Shown piece after piece: positions 13,072-14,244 of a stretch of 14,244 nucleotides of DNA. The position numbers were made by a program, and so were the translations under genes. This stretch comes from Lachnospiraceae bacterium. GTDB lineage: Bacteria > Bacillota > Clostridia > Lachnospirales > Lachnospiraceae. The notes beneath the pieces are model-generated. The model was given only the letters and a program-made list of their open reading frames with translations, did not search any database and was not told the DNA's origin. The DNA lies in the NCBI GenBank assembly GCA_004558185.1, contig SFDP01000063.1:1-14244 (forward strand), read 5' to 3'. The first letter of the stretch is position 1; each line of letters opens with the position of its first letter.

Positions 13072-13749
13072 ATGGAACAAATACTAATTGTAGAAGACGA
13101 TATAGCATTGAATAAAGGATTATGCAAAGCCTTAAAGGCAGATAACCGCCAGGTAATTTCATGCCCGGATATGAAATCTGCCCGCAAGCAGCTTTTATGT
13201 GGTACAGTATCACTGGTACTTCTGGATATTAATCTTCCAGATGGAAGCGGATTGGATTTTCTTCGTGAAATAAAAAATACAAGTATTCAACTACCTGTTG
13301 TTCTGCTGACATCTAACGATACAGACTTGGATATTGTAGAGGGTCTGGAGCAGGGTGCAGATGACTACATTACGAAACCATTCTCTCTGTCTGTTCTGAG
13401 GGCAAGGGTGAATACTCAACTTCGAAAAGCACATCCGAATATAACTCATACTTCTATCAAGATTGATCATTTTACATTTGATTTTTCTTCGATGCAATTT
13501 CATGTTGGAGATAAATGCGTGGAATTAAGCAAGACCGAACAGAAGCTGCTTCGCCTGTTAGTGGAAAATCGGGGAATTGTCATGCAGCGTTCAGAGCTAG
13601 TAGATCGTGTCTGGACAGATGGAGCAGCGTATGTGGATGAAAATGCGCTTTCCGTAACAATCAAACGACTCCGTGACAAACTGAACGCATCGGATTATAT
13701 TAAAACCATTTATGGTATTGGATATAGCTGGGTGAACCATGATGAATAA
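13072..13749 (+). CDS. OmpR/PhoB-family DNA-binding response regulator
   Basis: This cytoplasmic transcription factor is activated by phosphorylation from its partner kinase. The 225-residue protein has a receiver domain (1-115) with the acidic pair Asp9-Asp10, the phosphoacceptor Asp52 in LVLLDINLPDGSG, the switch residue Thr80 and Lys102 in DYITKPF. A winged-helix DNA-binding domain (about 128-222) carries VELSKTEQKLLRLLVENRG, VWTDGAAYVDENALSVTIKRLRDKL and IKTIYGIGYSW. GAGGG lies 7 nt before the ATG. It overlaps the kinase gene by 11 nt, so translation is coupled. It looks complete, but its partner kinase is broken, so phosphorylation would need another donor. Targets are not visible here; relatives with similar short-sensor kinases often control nearby ABC transporters. 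Confidence 0.95.
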   Translation: MEQILIVEDDIALNKGLCKALKADNRQVISCPDMKSARKQLLCGTVSLVLLDINLPDGSGLDFLREIKNTSIQLPVVLLTSNDTDLDIVEGLEQGADDYITKPFSLSVLRARVNTQLRKAHPNITHTSIKIDHFTFDFSSMQFHVGDKCVELSKTEQKLLRLLVENRGIVMQRSELVDRVWTDGAAYVDENALSVTIKRLRDKLNASDYIKTIYGIGYSWVNHDE

Positions 13750-14215
13750 CTGGGAATGGATTTTGAGTACTGCTGTCATCTTAAGTGCAATAATTTTTGT
13801 TCTTCTATACAGATGGTGCGTAAAAAGAACAATGGATACAATCGAAAAAATGCTGGATACTGCAATAAAAGGACATTTTTCAGAGGATTGCTTTGACGAA
13901 AGCCGGTTGTCTGCTCTGGAAACGAAATTTGCTCATTATTTTTCTGCCTCAGCAATCTCAGCAAAAAATGTAGAAGAGGAAAAAAATAAACTCAAAAAAT
14001 TGGTTGCCGATATCTCCCACCAGACGAAAACACCCATTGCAAATTTACTTCTTTACTGCGAGCTTTTACAAGAAGAAGATTTACCCGAATCAGCCCGGAG
14101 CAATGTAGAAGCACTATATGGACAAACAGAAAAACTTCATTTTTTAAGAGGCATCATCAGAATGTGTGGTGGCGTAGCTGCCCCCGGCGGCACACCCCAT
14201 CCTTGTTCTGCTTGA
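13739..14215 (+). pseudogene. Sensor histidine kinase, interrupted after the dimerisation domain
   Basis: A working kinase of this type runs to roughly 300 or more residues; this frame stops at 158. Residues 1-136 look genuine: one membrane segment (about 7-24), almost no external sensor region, a linker, and the HisKA helix LVADISHQTKTPIANLLL with phospho-acceptor His94, followed by the second helix ending EKLHFL. From residue 137 (nucleotide 14147) the translation becomes Gly-, Ala- and Pro-rich (GGVAAPGGTPHPCSA) and resembles no kinase, and the N, G1 and G2 boxes of the ATPase domain are absent. This fits insertion of foreign DNA or a rearrangement at about 14147. The start at 13739 overlaps the regulator gene; the next ATG at 13742 is equally possible. 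Confidence 0.88.
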
Positions 14216-14244
14216 CTATCTTTTATCTGGTATGGATGTTAGGG
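14147..14244. mobile_element. Probable end of an inserted element disrupting the kinase gene
   Basis: Sequence from about 14147 to the window edge does not continue the kinase. Its base composition differs locally, with a GC-rich block at about 14160-14195 amid AT-rich flanks. No transposase, resolvable terminal repeat or intron consensus can be confirmed in the 98 bases present. The type of element, and even whether it is mobile, is inferred from the abrupt break in homology. Confidence 0.4.

Noticed and set aside
14160..14195. GTGTG start resembling a group II intron 5' end inside the kinase break
   Set aside because: The kinase homology stops about 15 bases earlier, and no further intron domain can be seen in the remaining bases.
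1..14244. CRISPR arrays, tRNA or rRNA genes and replication origins
   Set aside because: No regularly spaced direct repeats, no tRNA-like cloverleaf with conserved loops and no rRNA signatures were seen.

Overview
The window looks like chromosomal DNA from a Clostridia member, most likely Lachnospiraceae. The support is moderate-to-low GC, strong AGGAGG-type ribosome binding sites, an FMN-riboswitch riboflavin operon in the order ribD-ribE-ribBA-ribH, CUT2-type sugar ABC genes, and Gram-positive lipoproteins and wall enzymes. The family-level placement is an inference from protein style; no rRNA or marker gene is present. Almost everything lies on the minus strand. Only a two-component system at the right end, and a possible structured RNA at the left end, lie on the plus strand.

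Layout. 1-170: a strongly foldable, repeat-like sequence cut by the window edge. 201-3528 (minus): the riboflavin operon, ending in a rho-independent terminator. 3541-3908: its leader, with an FMN riboswitch and two tandem intrinsic terminators. 3917-4146: a MITE-like inverted-repeat region with a near-consensus promoter pointing into the leader. 4186-6741 (minus): a cell-wall group, made of a small unknown protein, a D,D-carboxypeptidase and a membrane-anchored NlpC/P60-like protein. 6852-11679 (minus): a complete ribose-type ABC importer (binding lipoprotein, permease, double ATPase, second permease) behind a near-consensus promoter. 11738-12771 (minus): a monocistronic methionine-rich lipoprotein with its own promoter and terminator. 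12888-14215 (plus): an OmpR-family response regulator overlapping a histidine kinase.

Most notable observations. (1) RibD lacks its whole zinc-binding deaminase core. The protein passes from the N-terminal PNP motif straight into the downstream PNPLVAGKG motif, as expected from an in-frame deletion between two short repeats, so the operon cannot encode a complete riboflavin pathway. (2) The histidine kinase is homologous only as far as the dimerisation helices and then switches at about 14147 to unrelated sequence, consistent with an inserted element or rearrangement. (3) The rib leader is preceded by an inverted-repeat element whose transcript would form a long branched hairpin upstream of the riboswitch. 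(4) Both window ends look like repeated or mobile DNA, so the window may be one assembly contig bounded by repeats.

How the genes work together: ribD, ribE, ribBA and ribH form one FMN-controlled biosynthetic unit. The four ABC genes form one importer of unknown substrate with no catabolic gene beside it. The carboxypeptidase and NlpC-like genes both act on peptidoglycan at the cell surface. The lipoprotein and the two-component system diverge from one intergenic region and may be functionally linked.
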